A stretch of 64,000 bases of DNA, taken from contig NZ_FZNX01000003.1 of the NCBI RefSeq assembly GCF_900188355.1, positions 69,501 through 133,500 of the forward strand, written 5' to 3'. Each line of letters begins with the position of its first letter. Position 1 is the first letter of the stretch. Positions 27,629-37,377 of the stretch are shown piece by piece. The notes under the pieces were generated by a model, which did no database searches, was not told the origin of the DNA, and was given only the letters and a program-made list of their open reading frames with translations. The stretch comes from Lutibacter flavus (GTDB taxonomy: Bacteria > Bacteroidota > Bacteroidia > Flavobacteriales > Flavobacteriaceae). A program made the position numbers and the translations under genes.

Positions 27629-30424
27629 ATGAAATATATTTATATGCTTTTGTTAATTGCTATTATTTCCTGTAAAACAGAAAAAGAGCAATACAGAAAA
27701 ACTATTAATTTACAAGGAGAATGGCAATTTGCGTTGGATACAGCAAATGTTGGGTTAAAAGAAAAATGGTACTTATCTGACTTAAAAGACAAGGTGGAAT
27801 TACCAGGAACGACCGATACAAATAAAAAGGGGCTTCTAAATCAAGATACTACTACCATGCATTTAAATAGAGTATACAAATATGAAGGTATTGCTTGGTA
27901 TCGAAAAAAAGTAACCATCCCTGAAAATTTTAATAATAAACACATTCAGTTATTTTTAGAACGTTCTAAATCATCAAAAATATGGATTGACAGTATGTAT
28001 GTTGGAACCTCTCAACTACTTCAATCTCCTCAAATGTTTGATGTTTCAAACCATTTATCACCAGGAGATCATTCTATAACCATCCAAATAAATAACGATT
28101 TAAAACTAACCCCCTATGGGAATGTCCATATATATTCAGACGATAGCCAAACTAATTGGAATGGAATAATTGGTAACATTCAATTAGAAGTTTCATCAAA
28201 AACATATATAGAAAACTTGCAGGTATATCCTGATATTGATAAGAAAAAAATTGAGATTGAATTAAATATTAACAATCAATTAAATATTGAAAAATTGGAT
28301 ATAGAGCTTCAAGTATTTAAAACTCTAAATAACAAAACCACTCAATTAAAATCGAAACAGCTAACTATAAATTACCAACCAATTATAAAGTTGGAATATG
28401 AGCTAAATGATACCGCTATCTTATGGGATGAATACCAACAACCTATATATCATCTAACCGCAATTATAACCAATGGAGCTATTAAAGATGCTAAAACAGT
28501 TTCATTTGGAATGCGAAATTTTGAAGTTGACGGTACACAATTTTCAATAAATGGCCGTAAAACATTTTTAAGAGGAAAGCATGATGCTGCCGTTTTTCCA
28601 CTTACAGGCTATCCACCAATGAATGTTGAAGATTGGATAAAAGTATATAAAATAGCAAAATCATATGGTATAAATCATTATCGTTTTCATTCCTATTGTC
28701 CGCCAGAAGCTGCTTTTACAGCTGCAGATAGAGAAGGAATATACCTTCAAGCGGAATTACCTTTTTGGGGTGGATTGGAATCGGACACAATTGCTCAAAC
28801 AATTAAAGAAGAAGGTATTGCTATGTTAAAAGCTTATGGAAATCACCCATCTTTTGTAATGTTTTCTCCTGGTAATGAAATTTGGAGTGGTCATGACAAT
28901 GTAGAAAAGAATTTGCTGGCTTTAAAATCTTCAGACAGTCGTCCTTTGTACACAATGGGTTCAAACAACAATATTGGCTATCTTGAGCCACGTGAATATT
29001 CCGAATTTTTTGTTGGAGCAAGAACTCCCTACAAAAAAGATAGTATCCTTACGCACACCAGACTTACACATGCATATGCCGACTCAAATGAAGGAGGTAT
29101 ATTAAATACACAAACTCCATCAACAACTGTAAATTTTAACTATGCAGTTTCGCAAATGAAACAACCTATTGTGAGTCATGAAATTGGACAATATCAAATT
29201 TTTCCTGATTATAAAGAAATTGATAAATATACCGGTGTAGTGCGTGCAACCAACTTAGAAGTATTTAGAGATCGCTTAAAAAATGCCGGAATGGAAAGTA
29301 TGGATAGCATTTTTCAAAAAGCATCTGGTAAGTGGTCTGCACTTTGCTATAAAGCAGAAATGGAAGCTGCAATTCGCACAAAAGGAATGGCAGGATTTCA
29401 TTTATTGGATTTACAAGATTTTCCTGGTCAGGGAACTGCTCTTGTAGGAATATTAGATGCATTTATGGATAGCAAAAATGTAATTACACCCGAAGATTGG
29501 AAACAATCTTGTAATGACGTGGTTTTATTACTTGAATTTCCAAAATATTGCTATTCAAATAAAGAAAAATTTTATGCTAAAGCGGTAGCAGCAAATTATT
29601 CAAACACGACAATTAACAGCAACATAAACTGGGAACTGAAAAAACAAGACGGAACAACATTAAAAAAGGATACTTTTTTAAATTCAAAAATTCCAAATGA
29701 AGGTTTATCAAGCATTGGAGAAATAAACATTGATTTTTCATCAATAAATAAAGTCGAAAAATTAATAGTTGAAATCAAAATTCCAGAAACTGAATATAGC
29801 AACTCCTACCCTATTTGGGTGTATCCTTCAAAAGAAAACGATGTTATAATTCCTGAAAATATCACTGTTGCTAAAAAATTAAACAATCAGGTTCTTGCAC
29901 AATTAGAAGCAGGTGAAAAAGTTTTGTTATTTCCGCAAACAGAAGATGTAAAAAACAACAGTTTTGCAGGCCATTTTCCTCCAGAATTTTGGAACTATGG
30001 AATGTTTAAAGGAATAAGTGAATGGGTTAAAAAGCCAGTTTCTCCAGGTACTTTAGGATTATTAATGGATCCTGAACACAAGATATTTAACGATTTCCCT
30101 ACCGATTTTTATACCAACTGGCAGTGGTTTTCAATTATTAAGGCCAGCAACTCAATTATTCTTGATAGTACTTCAAAAGAATACAAACCTATTGTACAAG
30201 TGATTGATAACCTTGAACGAAATCATAAATTAGGACTCGTTTTTGAATTTAAAATTGGTAAAGGGAAATTGCTTGTTTGTATGTCGCAATTAAACAAAAT
30301 AAAAGATAAACCTGAAGCTATTCAATTATATCAATCAATTATTAACTATATGGATTCCGATAGCTTTAATCCGAGTTATCAAATAAGTAGCGTTGAGTTA
30401 GAAAGTATATTTAATAAAAAATAA
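27629..30424 (+). CDS. GH2-family glycoside hydrolase lipoprotein
   Basis: Periplasmic or surface exo-glycosidase of unknown specificity, about 931 aa. ATG 27629 opens a lipoprotein signal (MKYIYMLLLIAIISC, Cys15); in-frame TTG 27578 and ATG 27581 upstream only add a polar extension. Domains in order: jelly-roll sugar-binding domain (about 30-190), Ig-like domain (about 190-300), TIM barrel with putative acid/base Glu in MFSPGNEIWSG and nucleophile Glu in PIVSHEIGQYQ, and a long C-terminal region. No SusC/D pair or other glycosidase adjoins it, so it is an orphan. A -7 box TATATTTG lies at 27509-27516. Confidence 0.87.
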   Translation: MKYIYMLLLIAIISCKTEKEQYRKTINLQGEWQFALDTANVGLKEKWYLSDLKDKVELPGTTDTNKKGLLNQDTTTMHLNRVYKYEGIAWYRKKVTIPENFNNKHIQLFLERSKSSKIWIDSMYVGTSQLLQSPQMFDVSNHLSPGDHSITIQINNDLKLTPYGNVHIYSDDSQTNWNGIIGNIQLEVSSKTYIENLQVYPDIDKKKIEIELNINNQLNIEKLDIELQVFKTLNNKTTQLKSKQLTINYQPIIKLEYELNDTAILWDEYQQPIYHLTAIITNGAIKDAKTVSFGMRNFEVDGTQFSINGRKTFLRGKHDAAVFPLTGYPPMNVEDWIKVYKIAKSYGINHYRFHSYCPPEAAFTAADREGIYLQAELPFWGGLESDTIAQTIKEEGIAMLKAYGNHPSFVMFSPGNEIWSGHDNVEKNLLALKSSDSRPLYTMGSNNNIGYLEPREYSEFFVGARTPYKKDSILTHTRLTHAYADSNEGGILNTQTPSTTVNFNYAVSQMKQPIVSHEIGQYQIFPDYKEIDKYTGVVRATNLEVFRDRLKNAGMESMDSIFQKASGKWSALCYKAEMEAAIRTKGMAGFHLLDLQDFPGQGTALVGILDAFMDSKNVITPEDWKQSCNDVVLLLEFPKYCYSNKEKFYAKAVAANYSNTTINSNINWELKKQDGTTLKKDTFLNSKIPNEGLSSIGEINIDFSSINKVEKLIVEIKIPETEYSNSYPIWVYPSKENDVIIPENITVAKKLNNQVLAQLEAGEKVLLFPQTEDVKNNSFAGHFPPEFWNYGMFKGISEWVKKPVSPGTLGLLMDPEHKIFNDFPTDFYTNWQWFSIIKASNSIILDSTSKEYKPIVQVIDNLERNHKLGLVFEFKIGKGKLLVCMSQLNKIKDKPEAIQLYQSIINYMDSDSFNPSYQISSVELESIFNKK

Positions 30425-30436
30425 AACCAGTAATTT

Positions 30437-30465
30437 CCATAATTAATTTCTTATTATGGTCTTTT
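30437..30465 (+). terminator. terminator of GH2 gene
   Basis: CCATAAT (30437-30443) pairs with ATTATGG (30453-30459) around a 9-nt loop, followed by TCTTTTT. It begins 13 nt after the GH2 stop codon. Confidence 0.6.
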
Positions 30466-30521
30466 TATGAAAAATACAACTGGATTATTGAACTAGTTTT
30501 TCTCTAACATTTAAAATTGCA

Positions 30522-31004
30522 ATGAATTTACAACCAATAATAAAAACAACTAAAGAAAAAAAATTAATAGGAATACGAATTTCAATGTCGTTAAATAAAC
30601 CGAAATACATTGAACTTTGGAGCAGTTTTATGCCTAGAAAAAAAGAAATTAAAAATCAAATTGGTACTAATATTTTTGATCTACAAATTTATAATAGCTC
30701 TCATTTTAAAAACTTTAAACCTACTAATATATTTGAAAAATGGGCAGCAATAGAAGTTTCAACTTTTGAAAGTATTCCATTACATATGAAAAGTTTTACT
30801 TTAAAAGCTGGGAACTATGCTGTTTTTAATTATAAGGGATTAAATACTGATACCACCGTTTTTGAATATATTTATGGTGAATGGATAGAAAATTCTGAAT
30901 ATGAAATTGATGACAGGCCCCATTTTCAAGTATTAGGACCAAAATATAAAAATAATAATCCCACGTCTGAAGAAGAAATTTGGGTACCTATAAAAAATAG
31001 CTAG
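30522..31004 (+). CDS. GyrI-like / effector-binding domain protein
   Basis: A 160-aa free-standing domain of the SOUL/GyrI-like small-molecule-binding superfamily, also found at the C-terminus of AraC and MerR regulators. Segments supporting this are KLIGIRISMSLNKPKYIELWSSF, the central AIEVSTFESIPLHMKSFTLKAGNYAVFNYKG, and YIYGEWIENSEYEIDDRPHFQVLG. No DNA-binding domain is present. Members bind cationic hydrophobic compounds or inhibit gyrase; the role here is unknown. It converges on the patatin gene with an 18-nt gap. Confidence 0.85.
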   Translation: MNLQPIIKTTKEKKLIGIRISMSLNKPKYIELWSSFMPRKKEIKNQIGTNIFDLQIYNSSHFKNFKPTNIFEKWAAIEVSTFESIPLHMKSFTLKAGNYAVFNYKGLNTDTTVFEYIYGEWIENSEYEIDDRPHFQVLGPKYKNNNPTSEEEIWVPIKNS

Positions 31005-31022
31005 TTATGCTATAATAGTAAG

Positions 31023-31811
31023 TTATTTTATTGAATAATTTTCTTGCAAAAACTTCATTCCTTTTTCGCTTTCTAAAATTTCAATGGCTTCATTATAACC
31101 TAAATTAAAAATTTCTTCAGAATTTTTTACATAAAAAGTACTATAATTATTTAAGCCTTTTGGTGAAATTAATAAATCACAACCATCAAATTTTGAAAGA
31201 CACTCGATACCATTTTTTATTTTTAAAGCCCGTTCTACGACATCATAAGAATGTTTAAAATCGCCATTTTTCAATTTATTAAAAGGATTTACATAAACTC
31301 CAATTATTTGATCACAAAACTTTGAAATTAAATCAACCGGAAAATTATTTAAGGTACCACCATCTATATAATACTCATTATCAATTTTTACTGGGGTAAA
31401 TAATCCGGGAAATGCTGCAGAAGCTAAAATAGGTTTGATTAGTTCTCCAGCACTAAATATTTTCAACTCTCCATTTAACAAATTTGTAGCTGTAATATGT
31501 AGACTTTTTTTAAGGCTTTTAAAATCATCTTCAGGAAAAAAGGGTGCAAGGCTATCATAAAATTTTTCAGTATCTATAAATCCAGGTTTATTTATCGCGT
31601 ATTTATTTAATTCAAATAATTGAATGTTATTAAAATAATCTAACATTTCTGCCCAACTACAACCAGATGCATATAATGCACCTACAATTGCTCCTGCGCT
31701 TGTACCCGCAATATGTGTGGGATATATATTGTTCTCCTCCAAAGCTTTTATAACTCCTATATGAGCAATTCCCCTAACTCCTCCACCCGAAAGCACTAAA
31801 CCTATATTCAT
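31023..31811 (-). CDS. patatin-like phospholipase (RssA type)
   Basis: Predicted cytoplasmic or membrane-associated serine lipase. The 262-aa protein carries the oxyanion motif GGGVRGIAHIG at the N-terminus, the nucleophile in GTSAGAI (GxSxG) and the catalytic Asp in IDGGTLNNFP (DGG), so the Ser-Asp dyad is complete. Its short length matches RssA/YjjU-type patatins. It has its own Crp/Fnr-type promoter, which places it in the stress regulon and suggests a part in phospholipid turnover under that condition (inference). Confidence 0.92.
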   Translation of the reverse strand: MNIGLVLSGGGVRGIAHIGVIKALEENNIYPTHIAGTSAGAIVGALYASGCSWAEMLDYFNNIQLFELNKYAINKPGFIDTEKFYDSLAPFFPEDDFKSLKKSLHITATNLLNGELKIFSAGELIKPILASAAFPGLFTPVKIDNEYYIDGGTLNNFPVDLISKFCDQIIGVYVNPFNKLKNGDFKHSYDVVERALKIKNGIECLSKFDGCDLLISPKGLNNYSTFYVKNSEEIFNLGYNEAIEILESEKGMKFLQENYSIK

Positions 31812-31830
31812 TATTTGGATATGTTACTTT

Positions 31831-31873
31831 TAAATTTACCTATAATTTTAAAAGTACAGTATGACTCCCATCA
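31831..31873 (-). promoter_or_regulatory. Crp/Fnr-type site and promoter of patatin gene
   Basis: TGACTCCCATCA (31862-31873) fits TGA-N6-TCA. On the minus strand TAAATTTA (plus 31831-31838) follows after 23 nt, 7 of 8 to TAnnTTTG. A second match, TGACTTATATCA at 31904-31915, is centred exactly 42 bp (four turns) further upstream and could be an auxiliary site. Confidence 0.6.
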
Positions 31874-31983
31874 TTTTTAATCGCCATAAAAGTGGATTTA
31901 AAATGACTTATATCATAACTAAAAAACAACAATTTGGCATACAATATTCAAGCAAGGTTATTAAAATGGGTTCTTAATTATAA

Positions 31984-32826
31984 TTATTTTGGTGGCTCTA
32001 ACAAATTAAAAAACTGATCTAATTTTGGTAAAATAATAATCTCTGTTCTTCGGTTTATTGCACGCCCTTCAACTGTTTCGTTAGTAGATTTTGGAACGTA
32101 TTCTGATCTACCTCCAGCTGTCATTCTCATTGGCTGAACTCCAAATTCGGTTTGCATTAAACGTACAATTGAAGTGGCTCTTTTAACGCTTAAATCCCAG
32201 TTATCCATCATACATTCCGTATAAATAGGAACGTTATCTGTATGTCCTTCAACTAAAACATCCAGTTCATTATGATCGTTTATAATTTTAGCTATTTTTC
32301 CAATAACCTCTTTTGCATTGTTACTAATTTTATAACTACCAGATTTAAATAACATTTTGTCTGAAATTGAAATATACACTACACCTTTTTTCACTTCAAT
32401 AGTTATATCTTCATCATCAAAATTATCTAAAGATCTTTTTAAATTCATTACTAAAACTAAGTTTAGCGAATCTTTTCGTTGCATTGAAGTGGTAAGGTCT
32501 TTTATGTATTTGTTTTGTTCATTTAAAGCTTCTAACGATTTTTTAATACTTTCTGCTCCAGTTTTACTAACTACAGAAAGATCTGAAAGTCGTTCCAATA
32601 AATTAGTATTGGTACTTTTAAAGTAGTCTATTTGACTATCTAATTTACTTACTTTGCTTTTTTCATTGGCTAAATTTGTTTCCAAAACCATTTTTTCATT
32701 TTTACAAAATGATAAATCGTTTTCAAGTTTTTGTGCTTCATTTTCTAATTCGCTATATTTTTTTTGACTTACACAAGAAGTAAACAGCACAAGAAAAACT
32801 AATAATATAAATTTTATTGTTTTCAT
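31984..32826 (-). CDS. OmpA-family peptidoglycan-binding lipoprotein
   Basis: Links the outer membrane to peptidoglycan. The 280-aa protein has a lipoprotein signal (FILLVFLVLFTSC, about Cys18), a coiled-coil stretch (about 25-125, ELENEAQKLENDLSFCKNEK and onward) and a C-terminal OmpA/MotB domain with LVEGHTDNVPIYTECMMDNWDLSVKRA and GRSEYVPKSTNETVEGRAINRRTEI, which include the meso-DAP-binding Asp and Arg. The long coil may span the periplasm. It has its own Crp/Fnr-type promoter and lies 121 nt after the MgtC-type gene. Confidence 0.93.
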   Translation of the reverse strand: MKTIKFILLVFLVLFTSCVSQKKYSELENEAQKLENDLSFCKNEKMVLETNLANEKSKVSKLDSQIDYFKSTNTNLLERLSDLSVVSKTGAESIKKSLEALNEQNKYIKDLTTSMQRKDSLNLVLVMNLKRSLDNFDDEDITIEVKKGVVYISISDKMLFKSGSYKISNNAKEVIGKIAKIINDHNELDVLVEGHTDNVPIYTECMMDNWDLSVKRATSIVRLMQTEFGVQPMRMTAGGRSEYVPKSTNETVEGRAINRRTEIIILPKLDQFFNLLEPPK

Positions 32827-32865
32827 TTTATTACATTTTAAACTATTACACCTATTATTCTAATA

Positions 32866-32908
32866 CAAAGTGAATTATACTTTTTCATATACAAAATGAT
32901 TAGCGTCA
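32866..32908 (-). promoter_or_regulatory. Crp/Fnr-type site and promoter of OmpA gene
   Basis: TGATTAGCGTCA (32897-32908) fits TGA-N6-TCA; on the minus strand TCACTTTG (plus 32866-32873) follows after 23 nt, 7 of 8 to TAnnTTTG. The leader to the ATG at 32826 would be about 35 nt. Confidence 0.6.
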
Positions 32909-32947
32909 TTTCGGAATATATTTTTTATTTTTAATTCTAATTAAAGG

Positions 32948-34240
32948 TTAGTTTAAAATTTGAAAACCAACTATACCTGCAATAAAAATAAAACCATATC
33001 CTATTAGAACATATTTTTTTAATTCAGAGCTTCCTGTCCAAACTGCAATTCCAATTTTTGCAATTGTATTGGCAAGCGTAGCCAATAAAATGGCATTTTG
33101 AGCTGTTAATAATTTAATAGTTGTACCACCTAATTTAGATACTGAAATTGCAATTGCATCAATATCTGTTAAAGCACTTATAGCACTTGAAACATAAAGC
33201 CCCTTTGCTCCATAAACACTATTCGCATAACTAACCAATAATAATATTCCTATATAAAAAACACCAAAAAAAACGGCATTTTTTATGTTAAGAGGGTCAC
33301 CTAAAGACAACTTATCTTTATAAGGTGGTTTTGTTAATTGCTTTTTGTAAAAGAATAAAGTAATTCCAATTGCGGTTAAAAAAATAATTAATAAAGGAAT
33401 TACCAAATCACTTAACATAGGTTTATTAAAAATATAAACTAATAAAGCAATTCTTAATATCATAATACTGGCTGCAGCAAAAATACCAACCGTAAAATTT
33501 TTTGAAAGCTCTGGTGTTTCTTTACTTTTTTTAGAAAACGTATATGTTACAATTGTACTGGATACTAAACCACCTAAAATACTAGTTAATAATATTCCCC
33601 TATCGGTTCCTAAAAATTTCATCAAAATATACCCAACAAACCCAATTCCTGAAATTAAAACAATTACCCAACCAATCTCTTTTGGGTTAATTACATTATA
33701 TGGTCCAAAATAATTACTTGGTAAAAAAGGTAAAATTAAAAGTGCAATTATAACAAAACGAATAAGAGCATAAATCTCTTTTTGTGTTAGTTGCCCTATT
33801 ATGGTTCTCAGTTTTACTTTAAGAGATAATAATACCACTGTTATTACCGTAAGTGCCAAGCCAGCATTAATGTTTCCAATAAGTATGAATGCTCCAAGTA
33901 AAAATGTGACAATAGTTGCAAATTCGGTTGTACCACCAATATTCCCTTTTTGTGAGGTTACCCAATAAGAGATGGCTACCATAAAAACAACGCTTAAAAA
34001 ACCCGCTATAAAAATCCAGTGAGTAAATGTAATACCTAAAAATGTGGTTAAAAATCCTAACAATGCAACAAGTGTAAAAGTCCTTACACCTGCAAAAATT
34101 TCTTCATTTTCTGAATAATGGGAAAATTCACGTTCTAACCCGATTACAAAACCAATACCTGTAGTTACAAGCAATCTTATTAGAAATTCAAGTTCAGAAA
34201 GTTTAAAATTTTCTAATTGAATTATAAAACCATCTTCCAT
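32948..34240 (-). CDS. MgtC/SapB plus DUF4010 membrane protein
   Basis: Inner-membrane protein with about twelve predicted helices. The first 130 residues form an MgtC/SapB domain (LIRLLVTTGIGFVIGLEREF with the conserved GLERE; FAGVRTFTLVALLG), the rest a DUF4010 domain (RFVIIALLILPFLP; ISGIGFVGYILMKFLGTDRGILLTSILGGLVSSTIVTYTFSKKS; SALTDIDAIAISVSKLGG). ATG 34240 is chosen over an in-frame TTG at 34261. MgtC proteins modulate Mg2+ or ATP-synthase-related homeostasis; this combined family is uncharacterised. It is the last gene of the 13-gene operon that begins at 43649. Confidence 0.87.
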   Translation of the reverse strand: MEDGFIIQLENFKLSELEFLIRLLVTTGIGFVIGLEREFSHYSENEEIFAGVRTFTLVALLGFLTTFLGITFTHWIFIAGFLSVVFMVAISYWVTSQKGNIGGTTEFATIVTFLLGAFILIGNINAGLALTVITVVLLSLKVKLRTIIGQLTQKEIYALIRFVIIALLILPFLPSNYFGPYNVINPKEIGWVIVLISGIGFVGYILMKFLGTDRGILLTSILGGLVSSTIVTYTFSKKSKETPELSKNFTVGIFAAASIMILRIALLVYIFNKPMLSDLVIPLLIIFLTAIGITLFFYKKQLTKPPYKDKLSLGDPLNIKNAVFFGVFYIGILLLVSYANSVYGAKGLYVSSAISALTDIDAIAISVSKLGGTTIKLLTAQNAILLATLANTIAKIGIAVWTGSSELKKYVLIGYGFIFIAGIVGFQILN

Positions 34241-34274
34241 TAAATTAGATTTAAACAACAATTAATAAATGGCT

Positions 34275-34661
34275 TCACATATATTCTGAAAGAAATTTGT
34301 AAAATTCTTTTTTAAGATTTGTATACATATTTCTTTGAACCTCCATATGGTTTCTAAATTCGATATGTTTTTTTACTAAATCTTCGTTTAGAACATCCTC
34401 TCCTTTTTTGTAATGTGCTGCAATATTGGTTTCATGTAAAAATATTTCATCATGAAATTCATTTATAACCTCTTCCTGTATCATAAACTGGTTTTGATAA
34501 TGCTCCAATTGAGCCAACATGTTTTTATCTGTCCACCGTTTTACAAGTTCATCTAATCTTTTTTGAAAAGATTTTAATTCATCTTCCCAAAAAAAGAGTT
34601 CTCGTCTCCATTGTTTGTGCTCAAAATGCAAATCCGAATTAAAAATAACTGCTGTTTCCAT
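34275..34661 (-). CDS. hypothetical helical protein, paralogue of 40856-41305
   Basis: A 128-aa soluble protein predicted to be entirely helical and rich in charged residues, Trp and His (HFEHKQWRRELFFWEDELK). I do not recognise the family. Its first helices resemble TKHWKSDLLFYRDDLKFLDH in the product at 40856-41305 of the same operon, so the two are paralogues. The scattered His and Glu residues could form a hemerythrin-like or ferritin-like metal site, but no canonical spacing is visible. It sits between the FtsH and MgtC-type genes, 26 nt after ftsH. Confidence 0.7.
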   Translation of the reverse strand: METAVIFNSDLHFEHKQWRRELFFWEDELKSFQKRLDELVKRWTDKNMLAQLEHYQNQFMIQEEVINEFHDEIFLHETNIAAHYKKGEDVLNEDLVKKHIEFRNHMEVQRNMYTNLKKEFYKFLSEYM

Positions 34662-34687
34662 AATAGTTGTTTTTGTTTAAATAATAT

Positions 34688-36640
34688 TCAATCCTTTATA
34701 TTTAATGGGATGTCTTTAATTCTTTTTCCTAATATTTTTTCAAGATCTTCTAGGTAAACAACCTCTTTTTTCAATAATAACTCAGCTAAAGTTTCCAACT
34801 CGCTTTCATGTTCTGTTAGTAAATTTTTTGTTCTTAAATATGCCGAAGTAATTAAATCCTGAACTTCTTTATCTATTAACACTGCCATATTTTCGCTGTA
34901 TGGTTTTCCTAAAAAACGTTCATTTTCACCTGTTGAATCATAAAAACTCATAGGCCCAAGCTCGTCATTCAAACCATAAAAGGCAACCATATTATAAGCT
35001 TGCTTTGTAACTTTTTCTAAATCATCCAATGCACCTGAAGAAACTTCATTAAAAATTAATTCTTCCGCAGCTCTTCCTCCTAAAGAAGCACAAATTTGAT
35101 CTATAAACTGAGATTTTGTAATAATTTGATGCTCCTCAGGTAAATACCAAGCCGAACCTAATGATTTACCTCTTGGAATTATTGAAACTTTAACCAATGA
35201 ATCTACATTTTTTAAGTACCAACTTGCTACAGCATGACCGGCCTCATGATGTGCTACAATTTCTTTTTCTTTTGCTGAAATAATTTTACCTTTTCTTTCC
35301 AAACCTCCTACTACCCGATCTCTTGCCTCCATAAAATCTTTTTGTTCAACCTCTTCCTTTTTTTTACGTGCTGCAATTAAGGCTGCTTCATTACAAATAT
35401 TTGCTATATCTGCTCCTGAAAAGCCAGGACTTAATGATGCCAGTAATTCCACATCAACATCTTCAGATTTTTTTATGGGTCTTAAATGAACTCCAAATAT
35501 TTCTAAACGCTCTTGTTTATTTGGTAATTCTAAATAAATATGTCTGTCAAACCTTCCTGGACGTAATAAAGCTTTATCTAAAATATCGGCTCTATTGGTA
35601 GCTGCTAATACTATTACACCTGTATTTGTTCCAAATCCGTCGAGTTCTGTTAATAATTGATTTAAAGTGTTTTCCCGTTCATCATTTGTTTGAAATGAAT
35701 TTAATTTACTTCGTGAACGCCCAACAGCATCTATTTCATCTATAAAAATGATACTTGGTGCTTTTTCTTTGGCTTGTTTAAAAAGATCTCTTACCCTAGA
35801 AGCTCCAACACCAACAAACATTTCCACAAATTCTGACCCTGACAATGAAAAAAATGGAACTTGAGCCTCTCCTGCCACTGCTTTTGCCATTAAGGTTTTA
35901 CCGGTTCCTGTTGGTCCAACAAGCATAACTCCTTTTGGAATTTTGGCTCCAAGTTTTGTATATGTCTCCGGGTTTTTTAAAAAATCCACAATCTCTTCAA
36001 CCTCACTTTTGGCTTCTCTTAACCCTGCTACATCTTTAAAAGTTATCGTGCTTTTTGTGTCTTTGTCTATTAATTTTGCAGTGGACTTCCCAAAATTAAA
36101 CACAGAGCTTCCAACGTTTCCTCTTCCCATTCCGCGAAACATAAGAATCCAAAATAAAATAAGCACTCCAAATGGTAATAACCAAGAAAGAATACTTCCC
36201 CAATTTGCTCTGCTCTGATAAGTTATTTCAACTTTTTCCTCTGGTAAAAACCCTTCTTGTACCTGAAATAATTTATTTTCAAAACTCTCAACGGAACCAA
36301 TTTGTATTACATAATGTGGCCCAATAGTTGACGTAAATGCATTTTTTGAAACTTCAAAATATTTTGGATCAGAAAGCCTCTCGGGTTTAATATAAATTTC
36401 AGCAATTTCTTTATTTACAACTACAATTTTAGCAACATCATGCTTACTAAGCATTTTATTTTCAAAATTTAACCAACTTATTTCTTTTGTTTTAATTAAT
36501 GGGTTTATAAAAATTAATAAAACCATTGATACCAGAAAAAAAATATAAATCCAATATGGTTTAAAACCAATAGGAGGTTTCTTCGGATTTTCATTTTCCG
36601 ATACATTTTTATTTTTGCTATTTTTAAAATTGCTAATCAT
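34688..36640 (-). CDS. ftsH: ATP-dependent zinc metalloprotease FtsH
   Basis: Membrane-anchored AAA+ protease that degrades misfolded membrane and regulatory proteins. The 650-aa protein has helices at about 28-46 and 148-168 around a periplasmic domain, Walker A GPTGTGKT (242-249), Walker B IIFIDEID (to 304), the SRH region [20 protein letters not shown], and the zinc site HEAGH (465-469) with the distal Asp near [11 protein letters not shown]. All parts look intact. Its ATG overlaps the stop of the AhpD-like gene (TAATG). Lying inside an apparently inducible stress operon, it is probably a second FtsH paralogue beside a housekeeping copy elsewhere (inference). Confidence 0.96.
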   Translation of the reverse strand: MISNFKNSKNKNVSENENPKKPPIGFKPYWIYIFFLVSMVLLIFINPLIKTKEISWLNFENKMLSKHDVAKIVVVNKEIAEIYIKPERLSDPKYFEVSKNAFTSTIGPHYVIQIGSVESFENKLFQVQEGFLPEEKVEITYQSRANWGSILSWLLPFGVLILFWILMFRGMGRGNVGSSVFNFGKSTAKLIDKDTKSTITFKDVAGLREAKSEVEEIVDFLKNPETYTKLGAKIPKGVMLVGPTGTGKTLMAKAVAGEAQVPFFSLSGSEFVEMFVGVGASRVRDLFKQAKEKAPSIIFIDEIDAVGRSRSKLNSFQTNDERENTLNQLLTELDGFGTNTGVIVLAATNRADILDKALLRPGRFDRHIYLELPNKQERLEIFGVHLRPIKKSEDVDVELLASLSPGFSGADIANICNEAALIAARKKKEEVEQKDFMEARDRVVGGLERKGKIISAKEKEIVAHHEAGHAVASWYLKNVDSLVKVSIIPRGKSLGSAWYLPEEHQIITKSQFIDQICASLGGRAAEELIFNEVSSGALDDLEKVTKQAYNMVAFYGLNDELGPMSFYDSTGENERFLGKPYSENMAVLIDKEVQDLITSAYLRTKNLLTEHESELETLAELLLKKEVVYLEDLEKILGKRIKDIPLNIKD

Positions 36641-36990
36641 TATTTTTCTAAAACCATAAATTGGTTTAATGCTTCTAACGCTTCACAGCCATAAATCACT
36701 GAAGCTTCTCCACCCATAAAAATGGCTACCTCAATTGTTTCTAAAATTTCTGAAGTATTCGCTCCAGCAATTAATGCATCATTTACATGAAGTGCAATAC
36801 AACCCGTACTTCCCATTGAAATAGCAATTCCCAAAGCAATAAGTTCTTTCGATTTTAAAGTTAATGTCCCATCGGTTAAACTTGTTTGTTGAAGATTCTG
36901 ATACCCGCTAACGGTTGTTGGAATAGCTTCTTCTAATTCATCTAATCCGCGTTTTAAGTCGCTATAATATTTACAATAATCCCTAATCAT
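36640..36990 (-). CDS. carboxymuconolactone decarboxylase / AhpD-like protein
   Basis: A 116-aa helical protein of the CMD/AhpD family (YYSDLKRGLDELEEAIP; LTLKSKELIALGIAISMGSTGCIALHVNDALIAGA). AhpD peroxidases use CxxCxxxH; here the motif reads STGCIALH, so the first Cys is Ser and only one redox Cys and the His remain. It is therefore unlikely to be a standard alkylhydroperoxidase, although single-Cys members exist. It ends on the first base of the ftsH start and follows the ArsC-like gene by 11 nt. Confidence 0.87.
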   Translation of the reverse strand: MIRDYCKYYSDLKRGLDELEEAIPTTVSGYQNLQQTSLTDGTLTLKSKELIALGIAISMGSTGCIALHVNDALIAGANTSEILETIEVAIFMGGEASVIYGCEALEALNQFMVLEK

Positions 36991-37001
36991 ATCTTACAGT
37001 T

Positions 37002-37367
37002 TTAAATTTTTATTATATCAGTTGGAGTTTCAACCAAAATGGTTTTTTCCCCTCTTAAAGCAATTGGTTGCTTCATGATTTCAGGATTATTTTTAATCAT
37101 TTTAATCCAGTCTTCAGAAGAAAACTCATGATGTGCAAAATGCGACATATAAGTTGGGTGTCCCTGATTTACTAAATCTTTAATTTCTATTTTTAACCTA
37201 CCTGCTAATTCTGCAATTTGTGTTCCTGTTAATGGTGTTTTTAAAATATCAATTTCTAAAATTGGTAAACCTTCTGCTTTTGCATATGCCAAGGTTTGTT
37301 TTGCTCTTAACGATATTGAGCTGTAAAACAATGTAATCTGTCGTTTTGATGTAGCTATTTCTCCCAT
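37002..37367 (-). CDS. ArsC/Spx-like thioredoxin-fold protein without the redox Cys
   Basis: A 121-aa protein of the ArsC/YffB/Spx fold: first strand and helix ITLFYSSISLRAKQTLAYAKAEGLP, then ILEIDILKTPLTGTQIAELAGRL, and the late PIALRGEKTILVETP, which matches the RPI-type cis-Pro region of arsenate reductases. The position of the catalytic CxxS/CxxC motif reads SSISLR with no Cys in the whole chain. It cannot work as an arsenate reductase; it may be a binding or adaptor protein, as Spx is for RNA polymerase (speculative). Tightly placed in the stress operon. Confidence 0.8.
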   Translation of the reverse strand: MGEIATSKRQITLFYSSISLRAKQTLAYAKAEGLPILEIDILKTPLTGTQIAELAGRLKIEIKDLVNQGHPTYMSHFAHHEFSSEDWIKMIKNNPEIMKQPIALRGEKTILVETPTDIIKI

Positions 37368-37377
37368 GATAATTGTT

